Part shown: positions 18,112 to 27,509 of the stretch, in pieces
Layout: each line of letters begins with the position of its first letter
How positions within the stretch are numbered: position 1 is the stretch's first letter
The notes under the pieces: model-generated
What the model was told of the DNA's origin: nothing
The model's database searches: none
What the model saw: the letters and a program-made list of their open reading frames with translations, nothing else
Translations under genes and position numbers: made by a program
Source: Ectopseudomonas khazarica
GTDB lineage: Bacteria > Pseudomonadota > Gammaproteobacteria > Pseudomonadales > Pseudomonadaceae
Direction: 5' to 3'
DNA length: 64,000 nt
NCBI RefSeq assembly: GCF_004521985.1
Contig: NZ_SBHZ01000001.1
Location: 248,001 to 312,000 of the forward strand

Positions 18112-18854
18112 CAGCAGCTTCTGGACTTCGTATGTACAACAAGGCGCAGGCGCAGGACTCCCAGCACCAGTTGATCGAGCGCTATGCCTCCCTGGTCAAG
18201 CGCATCGCCTACCACCTGCTGGCACGCCTGCCAGCCAGCGTGCAGGTCGATGATCTGATCCAGGCGGGGATGATCGGGCTGCTCGAGGCCTCGCGCAAAT
18301 ACGACTCCAGCAAGGGTGCCAGTTTCGAAACCTTCGCCGGCATCCGCATTCGCGGTGCCATGCTCGACGAGGTACGCAAGGGCGATTGGGCGCCGCGTTC
18401 CGTGCACCGTAACAGCCGTATGGTCAGCGATGCGATTCGTGCAGTCGAAGCCCGAACCGGGCGCGACGCTAAAGATCACGAGGTTGCTGCCGAACTCCAA
18501 TTGAGTCTGGAGGATTACTACGGCATTCTTGGCGACACTTTGGGCAGCCGCCTGTTCAGCTTCGACGACCTCTTGCAGGATGGCGAGCACGGCGGGTTGC
18601 ACGAAGACGCCGGGCACACCCACCTCGAACCTTCGCGGGACCTCGAAGACGAACGCTTTCAGGCGGCTTTGGCCGAGGCCATCGCCGGTTTGCCCGAGCG
18701 TGAACGTCTCGTGCTGGCGCTGTATTACGATGAAGAACTGAACTTGAAAGAAATCGGTGAAGTGCTGGGGGTTAGCGAGTCACGTGTGAGCCAACTGCAC
18801 AGTCAGTGCGCGGCACGCCTGCGCTCGCGACTGAGTGAATGGCGCGCAGGCTGA
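18108..18854 (+). CDS. fliA: Flagellar sigma factor FliA (sigma-28)
   Basis: 248 residues. Region 2 (LVKRIAYHLLARLPASVQVD, DDLIQAGMIGLLEASRKYD) is followed by a region 3 with GAMLDEVRKGDWAPRSV. Region 4 carries the helix-turn-helix LKEIGEVLGVSESRVSQLHS. FliA transcribes late flagellar and chemotaxis genes and is held by FlgM. It overlaps fleN by 4 bp. Confidence 0.98.
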   Translation: MTAASGLRMYNKAQAQDSQHQLIERYASLVKRIAYHLLARLPASVQVDDLIQAGMIGLLEASRKYDSSKGASFETFAGIRIRGAMLDEVRKGDWAPRSVHRNSRMVSDAIRAVEARTGRDAKDHEVAAELQLSLEDYYGILGDTLGSRLFSFDDLLQDGEHGGLHEDAGHTHLEPSRDLEDERFQAALAEAIAGLPERERLVLALYYDEELNLKEIGEVLGVSESRVSQLHSQCAARLRSRLSEWRAG

Positions 18855-18942
18855 ACAGCGGCGTACTCGCAGGCGGAAGCGGTTTCTCGATTAAAGGACG
18901 TAGTTGCAAGCGCAATACGTTTGGGACTGTACGGAGGTCGAC

Positions 18943-19329
18943 TTGGACAAGAACATGAAAATCCTCATCGTTGACGATTTCTCGACGATGCGACGGATCA
19001 TCAAGAACCTCTTGCGGGACTTGGGTTTCACCAACACCGCAGAAGCCGATGACGGCACGTCGGCGCTGCCGATGCTGCAGAGCGGCAGCTTCGACTTTCT
19101 GGTGACCGACTGGAACATGCCCGGCATGACCGGTATCGACTTGCTGCGCGCCGTTCGCGCCGACGAGCGTCTCAAGCACCTGCCGGTGCTGATGGTGACC
19201 GCCGAAGCCAAGCGCGACCAGATCATCGAGGCGGCTCAGGCCGGCGTGAATGGCTACGTGGTCAAACCCTTCACCGCCCAGGTGCTGAAGGAAAAGATCG
19301 AGAAGATCTTCGAGCGAGTCAACGGCTGA
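18943..19329 (+). CDS. cheY: Chemotaxis response regulator CheY
   Basis: Single receiver domain with the acidic pair near the N-terminus ([12 protein letters not shown]), phospho-acceptor Asp in VTDWNMPG (Asp52 counted from MKILIV), and the switch Thr and Lys in VTAEAKRD and VVKPF. Published homologues start at ATG 18955, but that codon has no ribosome binding site close by. A strong ACGGAGG at 18931-18937 is correctly spaced for TTG 18943, giving MDKN before MKILIV, so I prefer that start. CheY-P binds FliM to switch rotation. Confidence 0.93.
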   Translation: MDKNMKILIVDDFSTMRRIIKNLLRDLGFTNTAEADDGTSALPMLQSGSFDFLVTDWNMPGMTGIDLLRAVRADERLKHLPVLMVTAEAKRDQIIEAAQAGVNGYVVKPFTAQVLKEKIEKIFERVNG

Positions 19330-19348
19330 TGTCGGCCGCGAGGGTGCT

Positions 19349-20137
19349 ATGGAACATGATGACTCCACGATGGGTGACCTCGAGTCGACCCTGAAAAACA
19401 ACGCCCGTGACCTGGTCGATAGCCTCGAACAAGGCAATTTCGGCGCCGCGGTGCAACTGATCAACGAACTCAACAAGGTCCGTGATCGCGGGCTCTATCA
19501 CGAGGTCGGCAAGCTGACCCGTGAGTTGCACAACGCCATCGTCAACTTTCAGATCGACCCGCGCATGCCGCATGCGCAGGAGCTGTCGCAGATCGCCGAT
19601 GCGACCGAACGCCTGAACTACGTCGTTACCCAGACCGAGAGGGCGGCCAACCGCACCATGGACCTGGTGGAGCAGAGCGCTCCGCTGGTCAATGACCTGA
19701 GCGATGAGGCGCAGAGCCTGAGCGCCGAATGGGGCCGTTTCATGCGTCGCGAGATGGGCGCCGAAGGGTTCCGCGAGCTGGCCAAGCGCGTCGAGCTGTT
19801 CCTCGCGCGCAGCGAGCGTGACGGCGCCAAACTGTCCAATCACCTCAACGACATTCTGCTGGCGCAGGACTATCAGGACCTCACCGGGCAGGTGATCAAG
19901 CGGGTCACCCAGCTGGTGACCGAGGTGGAAGGCAACCTGCTCAAGCTGATGCTGATGGCCAGCCAGGTCGACCGTTTTGCCGGCATTCAGCATGATCACG
20001 AAGCGTTGCGTGCCGAACAGGAAAAAATAAAAGAGCCATCGCGGGGTGAAGGTCCGCAGATTCATGCCGATAAGCGTGATGACGTTGCCTCCAGTCAGGA
20101 CGATGTCGACGACCTGCTGTCCAGCCTAGGGTTCTAA
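19349..20137 (+). CDS. cheZ: CheY-P phosphatase CheZ
   Basis: 262 residues. The long four-helix-bundle region contains QDYQDLTGQVIKRVTQLV, which includes the catalytic Gln. The C-terminal CheY-binding tail ends in DDVDDLLSSLGF. CheZ dephosphorylates CheY-P to end the signal. It lies 19 bp after cheY and 12 bp before cheA. Confidence 0.96.
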   Translation: MEHDDSTMGDLESTLKNNARDLVDSLEQGNFGAAVQLINELNKVRDRGLYHEVGKLTRELHNAIVNFQIDPRMPHAQELSQIADATERLNYVVTQTERAANRTMDLVEQSAPLVNDLSDEAQSLSAEWGRFMRREMGAEGFRELAKRVELFLARSERDGAKLSNHLNDILLAQDYQDLTGQVIKRVTQLVTEVEGNLLKLMLMASQVDRFAGIQHDHEALRAEQEKIKEPSRGEGPQIHADKRDDVASSQDDVDDLLSSLGF

Positions 20138-20149
20138 GGAGCACACAAT

Positions 20150-22387
20150 ATGAGCTTCGGCGCCGATGAAGAGATCCTCCAGGACTTCCTGGTAGAGGCC
20201 GGCGAGATTCTCGAACAGTTGTCCGAGCAGTTGGTCGAGCTGGAAAGCCGGCCGGACGACATGAACCTGCTCAACGCCATCTTTCGCGGTTTCCATACCG
20301 TCAAGGGCGGAGCGGGCTTCCTCCAGCTCAACGAGCTGGTGGAGTGCTGCCACATAGCCGAGAACGTGTTCGACATCCTGCGCAAGGGTGAGCGTCGCGT
20401 CGACTCGGAGCTGATGGACGTGGTGCTCGAGGCTCTTGATGCAGTCAACGGCATGTTCGGCGAGGTGCGCGAGCGCCGCGAGCCGACGCCTGCCACGCCG
20501 GAACTGCTGGCCGCGCTGGCGCGCCTGGCTGAACCGGCTGGTGCCGAGCCGGCGCCTGCGCCGGTCGTGGCAGCCGCGCCGGAACCCGAGCCGGAGCCTG
20601 AGCCGGTTGCTGCGGCGTCCGGTGACATCACCGACAGCGAGTTCGAACAGCTGCTCGACGCCCTGGGCGATGCCCCGGCCGTGGAAGCGGCAGCGCCTGC
20701 CAGTGACGACATCACCGACGACGAGTTCGAGTCGCTGCTCGACCAGTTGCATGGCAAGGGGCAGTTCAGTGGCCCGGTCGAGACGCCTGCCAGCACCGCC
20801 AGTGCTGCCGCACCGGCGCCGGCGCCTGCCAGTGACGACATCACCGACGATGAATTCGAGGCGTTGCTCGACCAGCTGCACGGCAAAGGGCAGTTCTCCG
20901 GCCCGGCCGAAACCGCCGCGCCAGCCGTCGCTGCCAGTGAACCGCCGGCGCCTGCCGGTGACGACATCACCGACGACGAGTTCGAGTCGCTGCTCGATCA
21001 GTTGCACGGCAAGGGCAAGTTCGTGCCGCCGAGTGAGCCGGCTGCTCCTGCTCCGGCAGCGAAACCGGCTGCACCTGCAGCCAAGCCCGCCGCAGCGGCC
21101 AAGGCTGCTGCACCTGCTGCGCCCGCCAAGCCGGCCGCTCCGGCCAAGGCCGAGCCCGCTGCTGGCCGCGCCGCAGCCGCGCCGGCACCTGCTGGTGACA
21201 AGGCACCGGCGGCGAGCGAAGCGGAAACCACCGTACGCGTCGACACCGCGCGCCTCGACGAGATCATGAACATGGTCGGCGAGCTGGTGCTGGTGCGTAA
21301 CCGCCTGGTGCGCCTGGGTCTCAACAGCGGCGACGAGGCGATGTCCAAGGCGGTGTCGAACCTCGACGTGGTCACTGCGGACCTGCAGACCTCGGTGATG
21401 AAGACCCGCATGCAGCCGATCAAGAAGGTGTTCGGCCGCTTCCCGCGTCTGGTCCGCGATCTGGCGCGCAACCTGAAGAAAGAGATCAACCTCGAGCTGG
21501 TGGGCGAAGAGACCGACCTCGACAAGAACCTCGTCGAGGCCCTGGCCGACCCGCTGGTGCACTTGGTGCGCAACGCCGTCGACCATGGGGTGGAAACGCC
21601 GGAGGAGCGCGAGAAGGCCGGCAAGGCCCGTGCCGGTCGCGTGGTGCTGTCCGCCGAGCAGGAAGGGGATCACATCCTGCTGTCGATCACCGACGACGGC
21701 AAGGGCATGGATGCCGACGTGCTGCGCGCCAAGGCCGTGGAAAAGGGCCTGCTGGACAAGGACGCGGCGGATCGCCTGAACGAGTTCGAATGCTACAACC
21801 TGATCTTCGCCCCGGGCTTCTCGACCAAGACCGAGATTTCCGACGTGTCCGGCCGTGGTGTCGGCATGGATGTGGTCAAGACCAAGATCACCCAGCTCAA
21901 CGGCACGGTGAACGTGTTCTCGCAGAAGGGCCAGGGCTCGAAGATCATCATCAAGGTGCCGCTGACCCTGGCGATCATGCCCACGCTGATGGTGATGCTG
22001 GAAAACCAGGCATTCGCCTTCCCGCTGGTCAACGTCAACGAGATCTTCCACCTCGACCTGTCGCGTACCAACGTGGTCGATGGCCAGGAAGTGGTGATCG
22101 TGCGTGACAAGGCGCTGCCACTGTTCTATCTCAAGCGTTGGCTGGTACCGCAGGCCTTCCAGGAGGAACAGCGCGAAGGTCACGTGGTGATCCTCACCGT
22201 GGGCAGCCAGCGCATCGGTTTTGTCGTCGATCAATTGGTGGGTCAGGAAGAAGTGGTAATCAAGCCACTGGGCAAGATGCTGCAGGGCACTCCGGGCATG
22301 TCCGGGGCGACCATCACCGGCGACGGTCGCATCGCGCTGATTCTCGACGTACCGAGCATGCTCAAGCGCTACGCTCGGCGTTTCTGA
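20150..22387 (+). CDS. cheA: Chemotaxis histidine kinase CheA
   Basis: 745 residues, longer than enterobacterial CheA. Order: Hpt domain with the phosphorylated His49 (FRGFHTVKGGAGFLQL); an extended linker (about 125-360) that is acidic, then Ala/Pro/Lys-rich; dimerisation domain; HATPase domain (LVRNAVDHG, DDGKGMD, GRGVGMDVV); and a C-terminal CheW-like domain. The linker holds four copies of a short motif, listed separately. CheA phosphorylates CheY and CheB. Confidence 0.97.
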   Translation: MSFGADEEILQDFLVEAGEILEQLSEQLVELESRPDDMNLLNAIFRGFHTVKGGAGFLQLNELVECCHIAENVFDILRKGERRVDSELMDVVLEALDAVNGMFGEVRERREPTPATPELLAALARLAEPAGAEPAPAPVVAAAPEPEPEPEPVAAASGDITDSEFEQLLDALGDAPAVEAAAPASDDITDDEFESLLDQLHGKGQFSGPVETPASTASAAAPAPAPASDDITDDEFEALLDQLHGKGQFSGPAETAAPAVAASEPPAPAGDDITDDEFESLLDQLHGKGKFVPPSEPAAPAPAAKPAAPAAKPAAAAKAAAPAAPAKPAAPAKAEPAAGRAAAAPAPAGDKAPAASEAETTVRVDTARLDEIMNMVGELVLVRNRLVRLGLNSGDEAMSKAVSNLDVVTADLQTSVMKTRMQPIKKVFGRFPRLVRDLARNLKKEINLELVGEETDLDKNLVEALADPLVHLVRNAVDHGVETPEEREKAGKARAGRVVLSAEQEGDHILLSITDDGKGMDADVLRAKAVEKGLLDKDAADRLNEFECYNLIFAPGFSTKTEISDVSGRGVGMDVVKTKITQLNGTVNVFSQKGQGSKIIIKVPLTLAIMPTLMVMLENQAFAFPLVNVNEIFHLDLSRTNVVDGQEVVIVRDKALPLFYLKRWLVPQAFQEEQREGHVVILTVGSQRIGFVVDQLVGQEEVVIKPLGKMLQGTPGMSGATITGDGRIALILDVPSMLKRYARRF
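20621..21031 (+). repeat. Four in-frame copies of a short acidic motif in the CheA linker
   Basis: Copies begin at residues 158, 185, 228 and 270 with consensus [SG]-D-D-I-T-D-D-E-F-E-x-L-L-D-Q-L-H-G. Copies 2-4 are nearly identical and continue into KGxF; copy 1 is divergent and lacks the HGKG part. The period of copies 2-4 is about 42-43 residues, separated by Ala/Pro spacers. This looks like a repeated helical docking peptide in a disordered linker. Confidence 0.85.
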
Positions 22388-22432
22388 TGGTTTTGCGGCA
22401 CGGGCCGAAGCCCGTGCCGTCTAGGAGTGTTT

Positions 22433-23554
22433 ATGACTGTCAAGGTCTTGGTGGTGGACGATTCCGGCTTCTTCCGCCGGCGTGTTTCGGAAATTCTGTC
22501 TGCCGATTCCAGTATTCAGGTGGGAGGGACGGCCACCAACGGACGTGAAGCCATCGATCAGGCATTGGCGCTCAAGCCCGATGTGATCACCATGGATTAC
22601 GAGATGCCGATGATGGACGGCATCACCGCGGTGAGGAACATCATGCAGCGCTGCCCGACGCCGGTGCTGATGTTCTCCTCGCTCACCCACGAGGGCGCCC
22701 GTGTCACGCTCGACGCGCTGGACGCCGGTGCCGTGGACTTCCTGCCGAAGAACTTCGAGGACATCTCGCGCAACCCCGAGAAGGTCAAGCAGATGCTGTG
22801 CGAGAAGGTGCACAGCATTGCGCGCAGTAACCGCCGTTTCAGTTCGGCCGCGGTGGCTCCGGCGCCGACAGCGGCCAGTCCGACGGCAGCGCCGGTTAGT
22901 CGCCCGGCCGCACCGGCACGGCCCGCTGTGGCCAGCCCGGCTGCGCGCAGCGCAGCGCCGTCCAGCAGCGCCTCGGCAGCACCCAAGCGCAAGGCCTACA
23001 AGCTGGTGGCCATCGGCACCTCGACCGGCGGCCCGGTGGCCCTGCAGCGGGTCCTGACCCAGTTGCCAGGCAATTTCCCGGCGCCTCTGGTGCTGATCCA
23101 GCACATGCCGGCGGCGTTCACCAAGGCCTTTGCCGAGCGTCTGGACAAGCTGTGCCGGATCCAGGTCAAGGAAGCCGAGGATGGCGACGTGCTGCGCCCC
23201 GGGCTGGCGCTGCTGGCGCCGGGCGGCAAGCAGATGATGGTCGATTCGCGCGGCGTGGTGAAAATCCTCCCGGGTGACGAGCGTCTGAACTACAAGCCCT
23301 GTGTCGACATCACCTTCGGTTCCGCCGCCAAGTCCTATGGCGACAAGGTGCTGGCGGTGGTGCTGACCGGCATGGGCGCGGACGGCCGCGAGGGCGCGCG
23401 CCTGCTCAAGCAGGGCGGCAGCCAGGTGTGGGCACAGGACGAGGCCAGCTGCGTGATCTATGGCATGCCCATGGCCGTGGTGAAGGCCAACCTGGCCGAT
23501 GCCGTCTATGGCCTGGATGACATCGGTCGTCACCTGACCGAGGCCTGCCAGTGA
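22433..23554 (+). CDS. cheB: Chemotaxis methylesterase/deamidase CheB
   Basis: 373 residues from the ATG at 22433, with AGGAG five bases upstream; a GTG at 22427 lies inside that binding site. The N-terminal receiver domain (about 1-125) is joined by an Ala/Pro/Ser linker to the C-terminal methylesterase domain (about 180-373). The catalytic Ser is in [12 protein letters not shown], the His in LIQHMPAAF and the Asp in [11 protein letters not shown]. CheB removes receptor methyl groups during adaptation. Confidence 0.96.
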   Translation: MTVKVLVVDDSGFFRRRVSEILSADSSIQVGGTATNGREAIDQALALKPDVITMDYEMPMMDGITAVRNIMQRCPTPVLMFSSLTHEGARVTLDALDAGAVDFLPKNFEDISRNPEKVKQMLCEKVHSIARSNRRFSSAAVAPAPTAASPTAAPVSRPAAPARPAVASPAARSAAPSSSASAAPKRKAYKLVAIGTSTGGPVALQRVLTQLPGNFPAPLVLIQHMPAAFTKAFAERLDKLCRIQVKEAEDGDVLRPGLALLAPGGKQMMVDSRGVVKILPGDERLNYKPCVDITFGSAAKSYGDKVLAVVLTGMGADGREGARLLKQGGSQVWAQDEASCVIYGMPMAVVKANLADAVYGLDDIGRHLTEACQ

Positions 23555-23579
23555 CCAACGCTAATGCGGATGCCTGCCA

Positions 23580-24320
23580 ATGGATGTACTGAGCCTCATC
23601 GGCGTCATTCTGGCGTTCGTGGCGATACTCGGCGGCAACTACCTCGAAGGCGGCAATGCCGGCGCGCTGCTCAACGGGCCGGCCGCATTGATCGTGCTGG
23701 GTGGCACCGTGGGCGCTGCTTTCCTGCAGACGCCGGTGACCGTGTTCAAGCGTTCGATGGTCGTCGTGCGCTGGATCTTCTTTCCGCCGCGTATCGACCT
23801 GGTTGGCGGCATCAACCGGGTCGTCGGCTGGAGCATGGTAGCGCGCAAGGAAGGCCTGCTGGGGCTGGAGGCTGTCGCCGACGCCGAGCCTGACCCGTAC
23901 GCGCGCAAGGGCCTGCAGCTGCTGGTCGACGGCGCCGAGCCGGAGTCGATCCGCAGCATCCTCGAGGTCGACCTCTACACCCAGGAAGCACGCGACATCC
24001 AGGCTGCCAAGGTGTTCGAGAGCATGGGCGGCTATGCGCCGACCATCGGCATCATCGGCGCGGTGATGGGGCTGATCCACGTGATGGGCAACCTGGCCGA
24101 CCCGAGCATGCTCGGCAGCGGCATTGCCGTGGCGTTCGTCGCCACCATCTACGGCGTGGGTTTTGCCAACCTGCTGCTGTTGCCGGCCGGCAACAAGCTC
24201 AAATCCATCGCGCTGCGCCAGTCGCGTTACCGCGAGATGCTGCTCGAGGGCATCCTGTCCATCGCCGAGGGTGAGAATCCGCGTTCCATCGAGCTGAAGC
24301 TGCAAGGCTTCATGGACTGA
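23580..24320 (+). CDS. motC: Flagellar stator protein MotC (MotA family)
   Basis: 246 residues with four membrane helices: two near the N-terminus, two near 150-205. The proton-channel region MGGYAPTIGIIGAVMGLIHV is present. The cytoplasmic loop with charged residues faces FliG. In Pseudomonas, MotC pairs with MotD as a second stator set besides MotAB. It lies 25 bp after cheB and 15 bp before motD. Confidence 0.95.
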   Translation: MDVLSLIGVILAFVAILGGNYLEGGNAGALLNGPAALIVLGGTVGAAFLQTPVTVFKRSMVVVRWIFFPPRIDLVGGINRVVGWSMVARKEGLLGLEAVADAEPDPYARKGLQLLVDGAEPESIRSILEVDLYTQEARDIQAAKVFESMGGYAPTIGIIGAVMGLIHVMGNLADPSMLGSGIAVAFVATIYGVGFANLLLLPAGNKLKSIALRQSRYREMLLEGILSIAEGENPRSIELKLQGFMD

Positions 24321-24335
24321 TGGGGGGATGGCAGC

Positions 24336-25145
24336 ATGGCGCGCAGGCGGCACCAGGAAGAACACGAGAATCATGAGCGTTGGCTGGTCTCTTACGCCGA
24401 CTTCATCACCCTGCTGTTCGCCTTTTTCGTGGTGATGTATTCGATTTCGTCGATCAACGAAGGCAAGTACAAGATTCTCTCCGAGTCGCTGACGGGAGTG
24501 TTCAATCAGCCGGATCGTTCGATCAAGCCGATCCCGGTGGGTGAAGAAAGGCCGCGTACCAGCGAGCCTGACGACACCACGCACGACGATCCCAGCTCCG
24601 ATTCCACCCTGCAGAGTATCGCCTCGAGCGTGCGCGAAGTGTTCGGCGAGCTGATCCAGAGCGATCAGCTGACGGTGCGGGGCAACGAGATGTGGATCGA
24701 GATCGAACTCAGTTCCAGTCTGCTGTTCCCAAGTGGAGACGCCATCCCGAACAACCAGGCGTTTTCCATCATCGAGAAGGTCGCCAAGATTCTGGCGCCC
24801 TATCAGAACCCGGTCAAGGTGGAGGGCTTCACCGACAACCTGCCGATCCAGACCGCTCAGTACCCGACCAACTGGGAGTTGTCGTCGGCACGGGCGTCGA
24901 GCATCGTGCGTATGCTGGCCATGGATGGTGTCGACCCTTCGCGCCTGGCGGCGGTAGGCTACGGCGAGTTTCAGCCGATAGCGGACAACGCCTCGGCGGA
25001 GGGCAGGGCGCGCAATCGCCGGGTGGTGCTGGTGATTTCGCGCAATCTCGATACCCGTCGCGGTGCAGGCAGTACCTCGACTCGACAGTCCGGCGCTGGC
25101 ACGCAACCTGCACCGGCGTCTGCGTCGGGGGTTCCGCAATCGTGA
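24336..25145 (+). CDS. motD: Flagellar stator protein MotD (MotB family)
   Basis: 269 residues. One membrane helix (about 19-40) contains the proton-binding Asp in SYADFITLLFAFFVVMYS. A plug region follows, then an OmpA-like peptidoglycan-binding domain (about 125-230) with VEGFTDNLPI and LSSARASSIVRMLA. The C-terminal ~30 residues are Thr/Ser/Ala-rich and disordered. It partners MotC. Confidence 0.95.
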   Translation: MARRRHQEEHENHERWLVSYADFITLLFAFFVVMYSISSINEGKYKILSESLTGVFNQPDRSIKPIPVGEERPRTSEPDDTTHDDPSSDSTLQSIASSVREVFGELIQSDQLTVRGNEMWIEIELSSSLLFPSGDAIPNNQAFSIIEKVAKILAPYQNPVKVEGFTDNLPIQTAQYPTNWELSSARASSIVRMLAMDGVDPSRLAAVGYGEFQPIADNASAEGRARNRRVVLVISRNLDTRRGAGSTSTRQSGAGTQPAPASASGVPQS

Positions 25146-25227
25146 CCTGTCAAATCCCAGTCGCCTGCCGCGTGCAGGTGACAGCCATTCTCGGCCTGAG
25201 CGCTGCGTGCCGGGAGGATGAGAGAAA

Positions 25228-26016
25228 ATGAAAGTCTGGGCAGTAGCCAATCAGAAAGGTGGTGTCGGCAAGACCACTACGTCCATCGCCCTGGCAGGCC
25301 TCCTGGCCGATGCAGGCAAACGTGTGGTGGTGGTCGACCTCGACCCGCATGGGTCGATGACCAGTTATTTCGGGCATGACCCGGATACCCTGGAGCACAG
25401 CTGCTTCGACCTGTTCCTGCATCAGGGCAACGTGCCCCAGGGCCTGCCGAAGCAACTGCTGCATGGCACCAGCCACGAGAACATCTCGCTGCTGCCGTCG
25501 AGCACCGCACTGGCCACCCTGGAGCGCCAGTCTCCGGGGCAGAGCGGCCTGGGCCTGGTGATCGCCAAGAGCCTGGCGCAGCTGTGGGAGGATTTCGACC
25601 ACGCGATCATCGACAGCCCGCCACTGCTTGGCGTGCTGATGGTCAACGCCCTGGCGGCCAGCCAGCAGCTGGTGATCCCGGTGCAGACCGAGTTCCTCGC
25701 GGTCAAGGGGCTCGAGCGGATGATCAGCACGCTGACCATGATCAACCGTTCGCGCAAGCAGGCGTTGCCTTACACCATCGTGCCGACCCTGTTCGATCGC
25801 CGTACCCAGGCATCGATGAGCACGTTGCGCGTTCTGCGCAATACTTATCCCGAGCACCTCTGGCCAGCCTACATTCCGGTCGACACGCGCCTGCGCGATG
25901 CCAGCCGGGCCGGGCGCACCCCGTCGCAGTTCGACGCGGGCAGCCGTGGCGTGATTGCCTACCGTGCCTTGCTCAAGCATCTGCTCAGCCACCAGCCAGC
26001 GGCGCAGGTGGCCTGA
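25228..26016 (+). CDS. parC: ParA-family ATPase ParC (chemotaxis array positioning)
   Basis: 262 residues. The ParA-type deviant Walker A NQKGGVGKTTT is at about residues 8-18, with VVVDLDPHGSMTSYFG and IIDSPPLLGVL following. Its position between motD and a CheW-domain gene identifies it as the ParC type that places chemotaxis clusters at the pole with ParP, rather than a plasmid or chromosome partition ParA. The start has GGGAGGATGAG upstream. Confidence 0.88.
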   Translation: MKVWAVANQKGGVGKTTTSIALAGLLADAGKRVVVVDLDPHGSMTSYFGHDPDTLEHSCFDLFLHQGNVPQGLPKQLLHGTSHENISLLPSSTALATLERQSPGQSGLGLVIAKSLAQLWEDFDHAIIDSPPLLGVLMVNALAASQQLVIPVQTEFLAVKGLERMISTLTMINRSRKQALPYTIVPTLFDRRTQASMSTLRVLRNTYPEHLWPAYIPVDTRLRDASRAGRTPSQFDAGSRGVIAYRALLKHLLSHQPAAQVA

Positions 26017-26102
26017 GATGAACGCTTGTGTTGAACTGCGCCACTCAAGTCGGAGCAGGCTGCAGCCGATAGACTGTAAAGATATCGTTTCGGGTTCCAG
26101 TC

Positions 26103-26930
26103 ATGAGTCGTAACCTCGCCACCGCCACGCGTTCCCAGTTGGCCCTGCAGTCCTATCTCGATGGGCTGTTGCAGGAGGCTGTTGCCGAGCTGGAAGAGTC
26201 CGTCAGCCTCGATGAATTCGAGGCCGCGGTGCTCGAGGAGCAGGTGCGTGATGCGCGTCTGCTCGAACCCGTGAGCGTGGTTGCCGTGGCCGAGGCGCCC
26301 GCGCCAGCTCCGGTGCAGGCAGCGGTGCTGGTGGAAGCGCCGCCCGTGGCGTTGCGGGTGCCGGTGCAGACGCCAGTCATCGATGAGGCGCCTCCCGCCC
26401 TCGACCTCGATCTGGAGGTCGCGGCGCAACCGGCCGGGCTGCTGGCGGATGGTCGTCCGGCCTGGGCAGAAGAGCCGTTCGAGTGCCTGCTGTTCGACGT
26501 CGCCGGGCTGACGCTCGCCGTGCCGCTGATCTGCCTGGGCTCCATCTACCCGCTGGAGGGGCAGGAGCTGACGCCGTTGTTCGGCCAGCCAGACTGGTTT
26601 CTCGGTATCCTGCCGAGCCAGGCCGGTAACCTGAAGGTGCTGGACACCGCGCGCTGGGTGATGCCGGACCGCTACCGCGAGGACTTCCGCGAGGGCCTGC
26701 AGTACGTGATTTCGGTGCAGGGCTACGAGTGGGGGCTTGCCGTTCACCAGGTCAGCCGCTCGATTCGCCTGGACCCCAGCGAGGTCAAATGGCGCAGCCA
26801 GCGCACCCAGCGGCCATGGCTGGCCGGTACGGTGATCGAGCATATGTGCGCGCTGCTGGACGTCGCGGCACTGGCCGAATTGATCGCCAGCGGTGGCGCG
26901 AAACGGCTGAACGGTGGAAAACTGCATTGA
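26103..26930 (+). CDS. parP: ParP-like CheW-domain protein
   Basis: 275 residues. The N-terminal ~110 residues are acidic and Ala/Pro/Val-rich. The C-terminal ~150 residues form a CheW-like domain (FECLLFDVAGLTLAVPLICL, and YVISVQGYEWGLAVHQVS near 200). This matches ParP, which binds ParC and, through its array-integration domain, CheA and receptors. It follows parC by 86 bp. Naming rests on architecture and context. Confidence 0.85.
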   Translation: MSRNLATATRSQLALQSYLDGLLQEAVAELEESVSLDEFEAAVLEEQVRDARLLEPVSVVAVAEAPAPAPVQAAVLVEAPPVALRVPVQTPVIDEAPPALDLDLEVAAQPAGLLADGRPAWAEEPFECLLFDVAGLTLAVPLICLGSIYPLEGQELTPLFGQPDWFLGILPSQAGNLKVLDTARWVMPDRYREDFREGLQYVISVQGYEWGLAVHQVSRSIRLDPSEVKWRSQRTQRPWLAGTVIEHMCALLDVAALAELIASGGAKRLNGGKLH

Positions 26931-27026
26931 TAATTGGTGAGTTCGTGGTCACGGGCTCTATAGTTGAATGACAAGCGGGCTGACCCGCGAACGCCGCACT
27001 GGGCGGTTTCTGACGAGGCTAGGGAC

Positions 27027-27506
27027 ATGAAGAAAAGTTCTGCACAAGGTGCCGAAGATCCGATTCTGCAGTGGGTGACCTTTCGCCTGGACAACGAGAC
27101 CTATGGCATCAACGTGATGCAGGTGCAGGAAGTCCTGCGCTACACCGAGATCGCTCCGGTCCCGGGTGCACCGAGTTACGTGCTGGGCATCATCAACCTG
27201 CGCGGCAACGTGGTGACCGTGATCGATACCCGCCAGCGCTTCGGCCTGGGGTCGGCGCCGGTGACCGACAACACCCGTATCGTCATCATCGAGGCGGACA
27301 AGCAGGTCGTCGGCATTCTCGTCGACAGCGTGGCCGAAGTGGTCTACCTGCGTCAGTCCGAGATCGAGACCGCGCCGAACGTCGGTAACGATGAATCGGC
27401 CAAGTTCATCCAGGGCGTCTGCAACAAGAACGGCGAGCTGCTGATCCTGGTCGAGCTGGACAAGCTGATGTCCGAGGAAGAGTGGTCGGAGCTGGAGAGC
27501 ATCTGA
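27027..27506 (+). CDS. cheW: Chemotaxis coupling protein CheW
   Basis: 159 residues from the ATG at 27027 (MKKSSAQGAED). An upstream in-frame ATG at 26964 adds 21 residues not seen in the family. It is a single CheW domain: VTFRLDNETYGINVMQVQEV, then GIINLRGNVVTVIDTRQRFG. It couples receptors to CheA. The DUF2802 gene follows after 3 bp. Confidence 0.97.
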   Translation: MKKSSAQGAEDPILQWVTFRLDNETYGINVMQVQEVLRYTEIAPVPGAPSYVLGIINLRGNVVTVIDTRQRFGLGSAPVTDNTRIVIIEADKQVVGILVDSVAEVVYLRQSEIETAPNVGNDESAKFIQGVCNKNGELLILVELDKLMSEEEWSELESI

Positions 27507-27509
27507 GCC

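Noticed and set aside
18892..18917. Possible sigma-28 promoter before cheY (TAAA, then GCGCAATA)
   Set aside because: The -10 part matches GCCGATAA poorly and the spacing is off; too weak to list as a promoter although FliA control of cheY is plausible.
25228..26016. ParA-like gene considered as a plasmid or chromosome partition gene
   Set aside because: There is no parB or parS-like repeat; it lies between motD and CheW-domain genes, which fits ParC.
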